This document shows positions 8,473-15,855 of a stretch of DNA of 64,000 nt, one piece after another. Position numbers and translations under genes: made by a program. Location: assembly GCF_900111445.1 (NCBI RefSeq), contig NZ_FOHE01000005.1, positions 129,998 to 193,997 of the forward strand, written 5' to 3'. Source of the DNA: Oceanobacillus limi. GTDB taxonomy: Bacteria; Bacillota; Bacilli; Bacillales; Amphibacillaceae. The notes below the pieces were generated by a model. It ran no database searches. It was not told the origin of the DNA and saw only the letters and a program-made list of their open reading frames with translations. Every line of letters starts with the position of its first letter. The first letter of the stretch is position 1.

Positions 8473-9087
8473 TTACTCTGTTTGATTTTTTTGAGGAAGA
8501 GCGGTAATAATATATCGATCAGGTGCATTCCCCACATAAGAGAACGGATAACACGTTGTTACGGTTAACACTTCATCTGGTGCAGTTGAGGCAATTACCG
8601 TTCGATCATTCGCGTCCACAATTTTGGTATCCATGATTTCGTAGGAGAAATCTCCATATGGAAGTTTAACCGTTAATATATCCCCTATTTCCAACTCCCC
8701 CATCCTTCTAAAAACCGTGTCGCGATGTCCAGATAGCACAATTTGATCGTTTTGTAATGGAAAAGCAGTACCAGCAAAATGGCCTACCCCTTTTTCAAGC
8801 TCATCCTCATCGGTTCCTTCTACAATTGGGAGATCTGATTCCAGCTTTGGTATATGTAGCAAACCAATTGTTTCACCTGTAGATGGGTTGAAATCTGTTG
8901 GAAAGGTTGGACCTTCTGATGCAGTTAAATTTTCCTTTGTAAGCTTACCTACATTCTTATCTTCAACAAGTGACTTCGCCTCGGCTAAGGCTTTATTTTG
9001 TTCATTTGTTGATTTTACGAACTGATATCCACCATATATTAAGAAAAAAACACCAAAAATGATAAGTAATATTGAGAATTTCTTCAT
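8473..9087 (-). CDS. class D sortase
   Basis: About 204 residues. An N-terminal membrane helix (4-22) precedes a sortase beta-barrel with the catalytic triad visible as H121 (SGHRDT), C179 (VTTCYP) and R191 (PDRYIITA). The length, the single N-terminal anchor and the VTTCYPF context fit class D. These enzymes usually cut LPXTA-type signals. A TasA-like protein with LPDTA lies 3 kb away at 11824-12504 and is the obvious candidate substrate. The start at 9087 is chosen over 9108 because AAAGGAGA lies just ahead of it. The gene is divergent from tasA and shares the upstream region that is rich in SinR-like boxes. Confidence 0.88.
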   Translation of the reverse strand: MKKFSILLIIFGVFFLIYGGYQFVKSTNEQNKALAEAKSLVEDKNVGKLTKENLTASEGPTFPTDFNPSTGETIGLLHIPKLESDLPIVEGTDEDELEKGVGHFAGTAFPLQNDQIVLSGHRDTVFRRMGELEIGDILTVKLPYGDFSYEIMDTKIVDANDRTVIASTAPDEVLTVTTCYPFSYVGNAPDRYIITALPQKNQTE

Positions 9088-9234
9088 TATACGTTCTCCT
9101 TTATCCATTAATTAACTTTAGTATAAGGAATAAATGGATAACTTAAAAGTTAAATAATTCATTTTAATACTAATTTTTAATAATTCTATATTACTAGGTA
9201 TATCATGAATTATAGGAATATATTCACTTTGTTT

Positions 9235-9529
9235 GTTCTTTAATAATAACAAAATGTTCTTAAAAAAATAGAAAATATAAGAAACTAGGAGTAAATCAAA
9301 GAAAATCATCGCATTTTTGTTCTTTATTGAGTATTTTACTTGATTTTAACGTTTTGTATTGAGAACATTTTGTTTTATACTCTAATCATAGTTCGTTACT
9401 AAGAACAACTTAGGTAATAAGTCATCCTTATTTAAATACATAAGGGGGAATTAAATGAAAAATCGGCATTTTACAAGAATCACTTAATCGTTCCATATTA
9501 TTTAGGTCACATCGTTCATTAAAAAGAAC
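9235..9529 (+). promoter_or_regulatory. tasA control region with SinR-like boxes
   Basis: The gap 9088-9598 between sortase and tasA holds several SinR-like cores. On the plus strand are GTTCTTT at 9235 and 9319 and GTTCTTA at 9256. On the minus strand are GTTCTTT at 9523-9529, GTTCTTA near 9400 and GTTCTC at 9361-9366. A possible promoter, TTGTAT-16-TATACT (9354-9381), has one box inside its spacer, a layout suited to repression. The remainder is a long AT-rich leader. SinR control of matrix operons is known in B. subtilis; binding here is inferred. Confidence 0.55.
9455..9487 (+). CDS. possible 10-codon leader ORF ahead of tasA
   Basis: An ATG seven bases after a strong AAGGGGG site opens a 10-codon frame (MKNRHFTRIT) that ends in TAA. 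It lies downstream of the proposed tasA promoter, so it would be inside the leader transcript. It may be a regulatory leader peptide or a remnant of a displaced start. There is no evidence beyond the ribosome binding site and its position. Confidence 0.25.
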   Translation: MKNRHFTRIT

Positions 9530-9598
9530 GAATGAAGTTATTTTTGACTCTACATAGGGTTCAAAATAAAAAATCAAAAAATTTAAGGAGGAAACAAA

Positions 9599-10234
9599 AT
9601 GGGTATTAAGAAAAAATTAGGAATGGGAATCGCAACAGCTGCACTAGGAATTTCATTAGTAGGGGGAGGAACATTTGCGTATTTTAGTGATGCAGAAGAA
9701 ACAAATAATACGTTTGCTGCAGGTACATTAGATTTATCCGTGGATCCAACAACAATTGTTGATGTTGATAATTTAAAACCAGGGGATGTTATTTTCCGTG
9801 AATTTGAACTAATAAACCAGGGTAGCTTAGGAATTTCAAGTGTTGATTTACTTACGGATTATTCAGTAGACGATGCACAAGGTGACAATACGGATGATAT
9901 GGGTAAACATATCAAAGTATTATTCCTAGAAAATGGAGATAAGACAGATTGGAATCCAATTGAAGGTTGGGATTATAACGATATTGTTAGTGAGACAACA
10001 TTATATGACCTTCAAAATCAAACACCTGATGCAGTTGAAGACCTAGAAAGCTTCTGGACTTGGCTATTTGGTGGTAATGGTGAAGATAGTGGTTTAGCTG
10101 CTGGAGATAACGATCAAATGTACGTTGCATTTGAATTTGTTGATAACGGTCAAGACCAAAATGAATTCCAAGGAGACGCATTGAACTTAACTTGGACATT
10201 TGATGCTCAGCAAGAAGAAGGCGAACAAAGATAA
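9599..10234 (+). CDS. tasA: TasA/CalY-family biofilm matrix fibre protein
   Basis: 211 residues. The N-terminus is typical of the TasA/camelysin family: a basic start, a hydrophobic core, then GGGTFAYFSDAEETNNTFAAGTLDLSV, shown here in part as TFAYFSD at about 27-33. In the family SipW cuts just before the YFSD-type segment and the mature protein forms extracellular fibres. The body has the usual beta-rich sections (LKPGDVIFREFELINQG). Upstream is AAGGAGGAAAC. It is first in its cluster, before tapA and sipW, whereas in B. subtilis it is last. An assignment as TasA rather than CalY cannot be settled without alignment. Confidence 0.88.
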   Translation: MGIKKKLGMGIATAALGISLVGGGTFAYFSDAEETNNTFAAGTLDLSVDPTTIVDVDNLKPGDVIFREFELINQGSLGISSVDLLTDYSVDDAQGDNTDDMGKHIKVLFLENGDKTDWNPIEGWDYNDIVSETTLYDLQNQTPDAVEDLESFWTWLFGGNGEDSGLAAGDNDQMYVAFEFVDNGQDQNEFQGDALNLTWTFDAQQEEGEQR

Positions 10235-10244
10235 TTAAATTTAT

Positions 10245-10270
10245 AGAAAGGTGGGTCTCCCACCTTTCTT
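10245..10270 (+). terminator. hairpin after tasA, possible attenuator
   Basis: AGAAAGGTGGG pairs with CCCACCTTTCT around a 3-base loop. Only TTCCCT follows, so termination is probably partial. Such a site would let the abundant fibre protein be made in excess over the downstream tapA-sipW genes, or would stabilise the tasA mRNA 3' end. Confidence 0.7.
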
Positions 10271-10378
10271 CCCTACATAACATATATAAGAAGTAGGTTA
10301 TTTTGTTTTATTAAGGACTACTAAATTGGTTTGTATCTTTAATAAAGCAAAATAAAGAGTAATAAGGAGGGAGGGGCC

Positions 10379-11215
10379 TTGAGAATGAGTCGGCTTCAGA
10401 AATTTAAAAAGAAAAAAAAGCTTGTTTTCATAATTAAACTAATTGTTTTTACTTACATAGTTGTTTTTGGGTTTAGTTACATTTCGTCTGGTACGGGGGC
10501 CTATTTTAACACGATCAATAATGATAAATTTTCAATTCAAGCAGGTACTTGGTGGGATGGAAGTGATTTAGAATTTACAGGTGTGCCAAATCAAAATGTT
10601 AAAGCTTGTCCTGAGATAGAAATTTCTGTTCAACTAATTAATAATGGCTTTAGCATGATTGGACCTAGTGATTATAAACTTTATTATGTTGAAAATGGAA
10701 ACCCGAAACAAAATGGCGAGGAAATTAAAAATGGTACATTAAATCCAATAGAAGCGGGAGAATATTTCAACCTAACACATGTTATAGATGCTGAAGGGGT
10801 ATATAGTTTCCAAGTAAGCCAGCGACCTGGTTATGAAGGAGATTCCGAAAGTGAAATATGGAGTGAGAAAGTAATGGTTAAATGTAAAGAAAATGATAAA
10901 GAGGAAGAAGAATCCGATAAACAGGATGATTCAGTTGAAGAAACAAACGAAAATGAAGAAGATGAAAATGAGTCAGACGAAGATAATGCTGATGAACAAG
11001 AAAATCAAAATAATGAGGAAATAGGAAAAAATGATAAAGATGTCGATAAGGGTGATAAAAATAGCAAAAAAAATGAAGGTGTAAAAGAGGAAGAAACAGA
11101 AGAGGATGATCCAGTAGAAAAGGAATCTGAAGAAGATGGATCTGGTGAGGAATCCAATAACACGAATATAGATGATCCGGAAGAAGGAGGAAAAGATGAT
11201 GAAAAAGTTGACTAA
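10379..11215 (+). CDS. tapA: TapA-like amyloid fibre assembly/anchoring protein
   Basis: 278 residues. A basic N-terminus and membrane segment (about 16-36) end near SSGTGAYFNT, which resembles the SipW-type cleavage region. A folded domain follows with two cysteines, one in KACPEIEIS and one in EKVMVKCKEN. These match the pair in B. subtilis TapA, as do the WDGSDL and EIWSEKVM segments. The last 100 residues are an acidic low-complexity tail. The TTG start is preferred because AAGGAGG lies 8 bases ahead. The 3' end overlaps sipW. TapA helps TasA fibre assembly in B. subtilis; the same role is inferred here. Confidence 0.8.
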   Translation: MRMSRLQKFKKKKKLVFIIKLIVFTYIVVFGFSYISSGTGAYFNTINNDKFSIQAGTWWDGSDLEFTGVPNQNVKACPEIEISVQLINNGFSMIGPSDYKLYYVENGNPKQNGEEIKNGTLNPIEAGEYFNLTHVIDAEGVYSFQVSQRPGYEGDSESEIWSEKVMVKCKENDKEEEESDKQDDSVEETNENEEDENESDEDNADEQENQNNEEIGKNDKDVDKGDKNSKKNEGVKEEETEEDDPVEKESEEDGSGEESNNTNIDDPEEGGKDDEKVD

Positions 11216-11786
11216 GTCCAAGGTATTTAAATTTTTCAATCACTTAACTACTGCTTTGTTGTTTCTGTTCTTAATAGGCATGTTATTCATTGTCATTTCA
11301 TCCAAGGCTTCTGGTGGAGAGCCTGAAGTATTTGGATATCAATTCAAAACTGTACTATCCGGATCGATGGAGCCAGATATTAAAACTGGGTCCATCATAG
11401 CGGTAGAACCTGGTGGAGATATGGAACGGTTTAAAGAAAATGATGTGATAACATTTATGCAGGAAGACGAACGGTTAGTAACTCACCGGATAACAGAAGT
11501 GATTCATAGTGGAGAAGAAGTGTTATACCGAACAAAAGGAGACAATAATGATGCAGAAGATATTAATCCAGTTCTATCAGAAAATGTCGTGGCAGAATAT
11601 ACTGGATTTACAATTCCATATGTAGGGTACTTAGTAAATTTTGCTCAATCACAAAATGGTGCATTTATGTTGTTAATTCCAGGGTTTATTTTGATTGGTT
11701 ATGCAGGATTTGCTATATGGCAGGCAATTCGGGAATTGGATCTTGCCAATAAGAAGGAAGCTTCGGAGGAAGAGGAAGTCGTTTAG
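11196..11786 (+). CDS. sipW: SipW-type (ER/archaeal-type) signal peptidase I
   Basis: About 196 residues. The ER-type catalytic pair is visible: serine in VLSGSMEPDI and histidine (in place of lysine) in RLVTHRITEVI, with KGDNNDAED as the third box. Membrane helices lie at both ends. In B. subtilis SipW matures TasA and TapA. The start is taken as ATG 11196 (or 11199) because AAGGAGG sits at 11184-11190; a longer reading from 11172 has no ribosome binding site. It overlaps the end of tapA by 20 bases, implying translational coupling. Confidence 0.92.
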   Translation: MMKKLTKSKVFKFFNHLTTALLFLFLIGMLFIVISSKASGGEPEVFGYQFKTVLSGSMEPDIKTGSIIAVEPGGDMERFKENDVITFMQEDERLVTHRITEVIHSGEEVLYRTKGDNNDAEDINPVLSENVVAEYTGFTIPYVGYLVNFAQSQNGAFMLLIPGFILIGYAGFAIWQAIRELDLANKKEASEEEEVV

Positions 11787-11823
11787 TTACGTAGAAAATT
11801 TGCTTGTAAAAGGGGGCGATGAA

Positions 11824-12504
11824 TTGAAACGGGTATTAATATTATGTGCTAGTATAATGATAGTGTTCCTTATCATTGGTACTCCAATATCGACCATAGC
11901 AGATGAGTCAAATTCGAATCAAGATTCAGAAATAGATATTAGCCTTAACCCAAGCGATGTTTTATTTAATGTTGATAACATAAAACCAGGGGATTGGGCT
12001 CCACGAACAATTACAGTAAAAAACGATGGAAAAATGGATTTTAACTATTCAATGACTGTAAGTAATGAAGGAACAGACAAATTGTTCAATGAGTTGGTTT
12101 TGGAAATAAATGATTCAACGAATGAACTATACTCTGGTAAACTAGCTGATTTTGACCAGCTAGACGTAAGAGAACTCGCGGCATCTAACGAGGAAGAATT
12201 AGACATAACCGTGAAATTTCCTGAGCATTTAGGGAATGAATACCAAGGATTAGAGGTACATTTTCGGTTTATATTTACAGCTGAAGGAACCGAAGAAGCG
12301 GATACAGATGAAGAAGACGAAGAGAGTGTAGGAAGTAATGTAGGAACAGATGGAGATTCAGGTGGAATAGGATCCGTTTTACCTGATACAGCATCGGGTA
12401 TGTTTAATTTTTTACTAATAGGTAGTATTTTACTAGCTAGTGGAATAGTTCTTGGTGGAGTTCATATCTTGAAGAGGAAAAACATAGATGAACGAACTGT
12501 ATAA
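11824..12504 (+). CDS. TasA-like surface protein with LPDTA sorting signal
   Basis: 226 residues. A signal peptide (1-26) is followed by a TasA/camelysin-like beta domain (DISLNPSDVLFNVDNIKPGD, compare LKPGD in TasA). Then come an acidic D/E/G/S linker (about 155-183), LPDTA at 186-190, a hydrophobic helix (about 194-214) and a basic tail (KRKN). That tripartite end is a sortase signal, and the terminal A fits class D sortases such as the one at 8473-9087. The TTG start follows AGGGGGCGA, 37 bases after sipW. It is probably covalently wall-linked and could tether TasA fibres. That role is inference. Confidence 0.85.
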   Translation: MKRVLILCASIMIVFLIIGTPISTIADESNSNQDSEIDISLNPSDVLFNVDNIKPGDWAPRTITVKNDGKMDFNYSMTVSNEGTDKLFNELVLEINDSTNELYSGKLADFDQLDVRELAASNEEELDITVKFPEHLGNEYQGLEVHFRFIFTAEGTEEADTDEEDEESVGSNVGTDGDSGGIGSVLPDTASGMFNFLLIGSILLASGIVLGGVHILKRKNIDERTV

Positions 12505-12523
12505 ATTTACAAAACTAGTTAAC

Positions 12524-12570
12524 TTCTGACAAAAGAAGACATCCAATATGCCTTGCTAATGCAGTATAAT
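12524..12570 (+). promoter_or_regulatory. sinI promoter region with Spo0A-like box
   Basis: On the minus strand 12524-12534 reads TTTTGTCAGAA, one mismatch from the Spo0A box TTTTGTCRAAA. A perfect TATAAT lies at 12565-12570 with no good -35 hexamer, as expected for an activated promoter. In B. subtilis sinI is switched on by Spo0A~P. The start of transcription would be near 12577, about 20 bases before the riboswitch. Confidence 0.45.
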
Positions 12571-12596
12571 AGTCTTAGAACAATACTAATATTCTA

Positions 12597-12678
12597 GAGA
12601 AAGGCAAACTCATTGAAAAATGAGGACGCAAAGTCACAGGTCTAACGCAAGATGCTAGGACGGCTGGATTACCTGGAA
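12597..12678 (+). ncRNA. cyclic di-GMP-I (GEMM-I) riboswitch
   Basis: The hallmarks are in order. AAGGCAAAC forms the 5' side of P1. A P2 hairpin follows, CUCAUU-GAAA-AAUGAG, with its GAAA tetraloop. Then come the conserved GGACGCAAAG, the ACAGGUCUAA segment, the second hairpin with GGACGGCUGG, and the closing UUACCU that pairs with AGG of the 5' side. It ends 8 bases before the GGGGGAAAGG ribosome binding site of sinI, so control of sinI translation or transcription is likely. On/off polarity cannot be read with certainty. No diguanylate cyclase is in the window. Confidence 0.9.
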
Positions 12679-12698
12679 AAGTGATGGGGGAAAGGATT

Positions 12699-12827
12699 TT
12701 GGAAAAAGTCGTAGATAAAGCCAAACTGGATTGTGAGTGGGTTGAATTGATTAATGAAGCAAGATCGATTGGGATGACGGTTGAGGAGGTTCGCCTTTTT
12801 ATCAAGGAAGCACAGCGTAATGTATAA
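12699..12827 (+). CDS. sinI: SinI-type anti-repressor
   Basis: A 42-residue protein. Its core LDCEWVELINEARSIGMTVEEVR corresponds to the SinI segment LDQEWVELMVEAKEANISPEEIR that captures the SinR dimerisation helices in B. subtilis. The TTG start is set by GGGGGAAAGG at 12686-12695. Almost nothing precedes or follows the SinR-binding helices, so it is a minimal SinI. It sits directly behind a c-di-GMP-I riboswitch and 81 bases ahead of sinR. It should free SinR-repressed matrix genes when made. Confidence 0.88.
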   Translation: MEKVVDKAKLDCEWVELINEARSIGMTVEEVRLFIKEAQRNV

Positions 12828-12877
12828 ATTTTTGAAAAAATATGTGCTTTAAATAGAACTGCTCACCTATTCTATGG

Positions 12878-12883
12878 TATAAT
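12878..12883 (+). promoter_or_regulatory. -10 box of a separate sinR promoter
   Basis: TATGGTATAAT gives a perfect -10 hexamer with a TG-type extension, about 25 bases before the sinR start. A weak -35 fits an extended -10 promoter. It would make sinR independent of the sinI riboswitch, as in B. subtilis, where sinR has its own promoter. Confidence 0.5.
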
Positions 12884-12908
12884 TTCGCTATGAAAGAGGT
12901 GAGAGAAC

Positions 12909-13235
12909 TTGATCGGTGAAAAAATAAAGCAATTACGACTAGAGAAAAAGATGTCTATTTCAGAGTTAGCCGAAAAAGCAAATGTAGCAAAATCTTACTT
13001 GAGTTCTATTGAACGGAACCTCCAATCGAACCCATCGATCCAGTTTATCGAGAAGATTAGCTCGGTTCTTGGTGTATCTGTTAATGAAATAATTAATGCA
13101 GATAGATCGAAGCAGTTGCAAGATTTAGATGATGAATGGTTGAAAATTGTTCAAGAAGCGATGGAATCAGGGGTATCAAAGGAACAATTTAAAGAATACC
13201 TTGAATTTAATAAATGGCGAAAGAAACAAGATTAA
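12909..13235 (+). CDS. sinR: SinR-type biofilm master repressor
   Basis: 108 residues. An N-terminal HTH_3 domain (about 5-60; ISELAEKANVAKSYLSSIERN is nearly identical to SinR) is followed by a C-terminal helical hairpin (DDEWLKIVQEAMESGVSKEQFKEYL) of the SinR dimerisation type, which also binds SinI. SinR binds GTTCTYT operators and represses matrix operons. Exact GTTCTTT boxes lie in front of tasA and of the coiled-coil operon. The start is TTG with AGAGGTGAG ahead. Linkage of sinI-sinR to sipW/tasA is also seen in the B. cereus group. Confidence 0.93.
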   Translation: MIGEKIKQLRLEKKMSISELAEKANVAKSYLSSIERNLQSNPSIQFIEKISSVLGVSVNEIINADRSKQLQDLDDEWLKIVQEAMESGVSKEQFKEYLEFNKWRKKQD

Positions 13236-13266
13236 TTTTTTTACATATAATGCTAAAAGAGCCACC

Positions 13267-13300
13267 TAACCGTCTAGTTGTTCTGACGGTTTTTATTTTT
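13267..13300 (+). terminator. terminator after sinR
   Basis: AACCGTC pairs with GACGGTT and is followed by TTTATTTTTAT. Confidence 0.8.
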
Positions 13301-13422
13301 ATACTTTTCTCTGTGATTGAATATGCAGGATAAATGTACTTCCATTTGGAAAATTTTGATATTCATATCCAAAAATTTGTGCTATGATAGTTTAAAATTT
13401 ATTTATTGAGGGCGATTGTTGG

Positions 13423-13569
13423 ATGAGAGAACGGGAAGATCTTAAACAAATGATGAAGAAGGTTATCGAGGATACGGAGAACGATCAAATAAAAACATCG
13501 GATGAAGTAGTCCAAAGGTTAATTGATCACCTTTCTGGGAAGCTTGGTAAAAAAGTTCATTGTGAGTAA
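13423..13569 (+). CDS. small protein of 48 residues, unknown
   Basis: An ATG eight bases after GAGGGCG opens a 48-codon frame, MREREDLKQMMKKVIEDTEN..., ending VHCE. The product is charged and predominantly helical, with no signal peptide or membrane segment and a single C-terminal cysteine. A possible -10 (TATGATAGT) lies about 40 bases upstream. It stands alone between sinR and the nag genes. No family recognised; coding status is likely but not proven. Confidence 0.5.
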   Translation: MREREDLKQMMKKVIEDTENDQIKTSDEVVQRLIDHLSGKLGKKVHCE

Positions 13570-13633
13570 TGAATAGGAAAGCTTCTTTCTTGAACTAGTG
13601 AATTTTTTTCTGAAATAGTATAGTATGAAGGAT

Positions 13634-13659
13634 AGCTAGTGTATATTTTTGCACTAGCT
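13634..13659. promoter_or_regulatory. inverted repeat upstream of the nag cluster
   Basis: AGCTAGTG and CACTAGCT are separated by 10 bases, 43 bases before the first nag-cluster gene. There is no T tract, so it is more like an operator or an mRNA hairpin than a terminator. No binding protein can be named. Confidence 0.4.
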
Positions 13660-13701
13660 TAAAATCATGCACAAAACGGGCATAACAATGGAGGAATCTT
13701 T

Positions 13702-14619
13702 ATGAAACGTCTATTAAATTGTACGGCTTCTGATTTTCTACATATGAATAAGCATGAATTTGTTCAGTCCATTCAAGCATCGGAGGGGAGAACATTAATT
13801 TCGGAGGTTGTTTGCACAACGACTCCATTATATCCTGGTTTAACAAATGCGGAATATGCAGCTGCATTTGGAGCTGATATTATTTTATTAAATTTATTTG
13901 ATGTGAATGAACCATATATTGAAGGAATCGAAACAAAGGAATCTAGGAATGTTATTCAAGAACTCAAAAAATTACTTGGACGTCCGGTTGGAATTAATCT
14001 GGAGCCAGTAGATCCGGAAGCAGATAACTTAGAAAAACTAGACCAATTGCCAGAAGGAAGAAGAGCCACTAAAGATTCTATACAAAAGGCAAAGGAACTT
14101 GGGGCGGATATTATTTGCCTTACTGGGAATCCAAAAACCGGTGTTTCGAATAAAGCGATACAACAGTCTGTTAAGGTGGCGAGCGAAGTTGCAGGCGATA
14201 AAGTTGTGATCATAGCAGGAAAAATGCATGGCGCCGGTGTTCGAACAGATACAGCAGATGGACTTGCTGATACGGATACCATAAAGCAATATGTCCAAGC
14301 TGGTGCAGATATTATTTTAGTACCTGGCGTAGGTACGGTTCCAGGGGCATCGGCCGAAAAAACGGAGAAGCTAATTCATGCAGCACACGGAGAAGGGGCA
14401 CTAGCTCTAACTTCTATTGGGACAAGCCAAGAAGGTGCAGAGAAGGAAACCATTCAACAAATGGCGTTACATAATAAAATGGCTGGTGCTGATGTTCATC
14501 ATATTGGGGATGCGGGCTTACATGGAATCGCAGTACCAGACAACATTATGCAATACTCCATTACGATTCGCGGGAAAAGACATACCTATACAAGAATGGC
14601 AGCATCCATTCGCCGCTAA
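13702..14619 (+). CDS. TIM-barrel-like protein of unknown function in the nag cluster
   Basis: 305 residues, soluble. Segments such as LGADIICLTGNPKTGV, AGADIILVPGVGTVPGA and GALALTSIGTSQEG have the strand-loop pattern of a TIM barrel with phosphate-binding loops. I recognise it only as a conserved hypothetical protein. It lies 36 bases before nagA and in the same direction, so it is probably co-transcribed and may act on an amino-sugar phosphate or related metabolite. GGAGG at 13691 supports the ATG. No catalytic motif is certain. Confidence 0.65.
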   Translation: MKRLLNCTASDFLHMNKHEFVQSIQASEGRTLISEVVCTTTPLYPGLTNAEYAAAFGADIILLNLFDVNEPYIEGIETKESRNVIQELKKLLGRPVGINLEPVDPEADNLEKLDQLPEGRRATKDSIQKAKELGADIICLTGNPKTGVSNKAIQQSVKVASEVAGDKVVIIAGKMHGAGVRTDTADGLADTDTIKQYVQAGADIILVPGVGTVPGASAEKTEKLIHAAHGEGALALTSIGTSQEGAEKETIQQMALHNKMAGADVHHIGDAGLHGIAVPDNIMQYSITIRGKRHTYTRMAASIRR

Positions 14620-14655
14620 CGATGACGGATCACACCGATAGAAAGGATGGAGAAT

Positions 14656-15855
14656 ATGGAAAGCGGATCAAACTCTATTTATATTAGAAATGTTACGATT
14701 TACACAGAAAATGAAATAATTTCAAATGGAAGTGTGCTTGTAGAGGACGGAAAAATCAACGCTATATTTTCAGAAAATGAAAAGCCTACAAGTTACCCCA
14801 ACCGTTTTAAAATCTTGGACGGTTCTAACTTAAACCTAATTCCAGGGTTTATCGATGGTCACATCCATGGAGCAAATGGTGCAGATGTCATGGATGCAAC
14901 AGAAAAAGCAATGGATGCCATGGCATCGGTTTTACCAATGGAAGGGACTACTAGCTTTTTAGCGACTACTATTACGCAATCCCCGGAAAATATAGAGAAG
15001 GCACTACAGAATATTGCCAAGTATCCGAATAAACCTGGACAAGCAGAAGTATTAGGGGTGCATCTAGAAGGTCCATTTATTGAAGCAAGTAAAAAAGGTG
15101 CGCAACCACTGGAATATATAATGAAGCCAGATATTGCTCAATTTGATAAATGGCAGAAACTGTCTGGGAATAAAATTAAGACAATTACGATGGCACCAGA
15201 ACATGATGAAGATGGTTCTTTTATTCGTCACCTATTTGAATCAGGTGTGAATGTATCTGCTGGACATACAGCCACGGGATTTGAAGGGATGAAGAAAGCT
15301 GTATCTCATGGTGTACGTCAAATCACCCATTTATGTAATGCCATGAATGGGATCCACCATCGCGATATTGGCGTAGTAGGAGCGGCATTCTCGTTGGAAG
15401 AACTACGGGCGGAATTAATTGCAGATGGAATACATGTTGTTCCCGACATGCTTGAATTAATTTATCGTAACGTCGGCAGTGAAAGATTAATCTTAATAAC
15501 CGATGCGATGCGAGCCAAATGTTTACAGGCAGGAGATTATGAGCTTGGCGGACAACCCGTAACCGTGACAGAAGACCGTGCTGTATTAGAGGACGGGACA
15601 TTAGCTGGAAGTATTTTGAAATTGCAGCATGGTGCACAGCGTATGTTAATGATAAAGGATGTATCATTGCAACAAGTTATAGAGATGGCATCGATAAATC
15701 CAGCTAAACAATTGAATATATTTGACAAAAAAGGAAGTATAGCTGTTGGAAAAGACGCAGATCTACTCTTAGTAGATGATGAATTAAATCTATCCTATAC
15801 GATTTGTCAAGGAGTTATTGCATTTGAGGAGGAAAACATCAATGAGAATTATTAA
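14656..15855 (+). CDS. nagA: N-acetylglucosamine-6-phosphate deacetylase
   Basis: About 399 residues. It converts GlcNAc-6-P to glucosamine-6-P and acetate in the cytoplasm. The amidohydrolase motifs are visible: the DGHIHGANG metal site, the LEGPFI glutamate, SAGHTAT, HLCNAMNG and the catalytic aspartate in LITDAM. The ATG at 14656 fits the AAAGGATGGAG site better than the one at 14647. It overlaps nagB by 14 bases, so the two enzymes act in sequence from one mRNA. Confidence 0.94.
   Translation: MESGSNSIYIRNVTIYTENEIISNGSVLVEDGKINAIFSENEKPTSYPNRFKILDGSNLNLIPGFIDGHIHGANGADVMDATEKAMDAMASVLPMEGTTSFLATTITQSPENIEKALQNIAKYPNKPGQAEVLGVHLEGPFIEASKKGAQPLEYIMKPDIAQFDKWQKLSGNKIKTITMAPEHDEDGSFIRHLFESGVNVSAGHTATGFEGMKKAVSHGVRQITHLCNAMNGIHHRDIGVVGAAFSLEELRAELIADGIHVVPDMLELIYRNVGSERLILITDAMRAKCLQAGDYELGGQPVTVTEDRAVLEDGTLAGSILKLQHGAQRMLMIKDVSLQQVIEMASINPAKQLNIFDKKGSIAVGKDADLLLVDDELNLSYTICQGVIAFEEENINENY

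Noticed and set aside
10878-11243. Minus-strand frames opposite the tapA tail.
   Set aside because: They are the complement of the Asp/Glu/Asn-rich low-complexity tail of tapA, giving Phe/Leu/His-rich nonsense.
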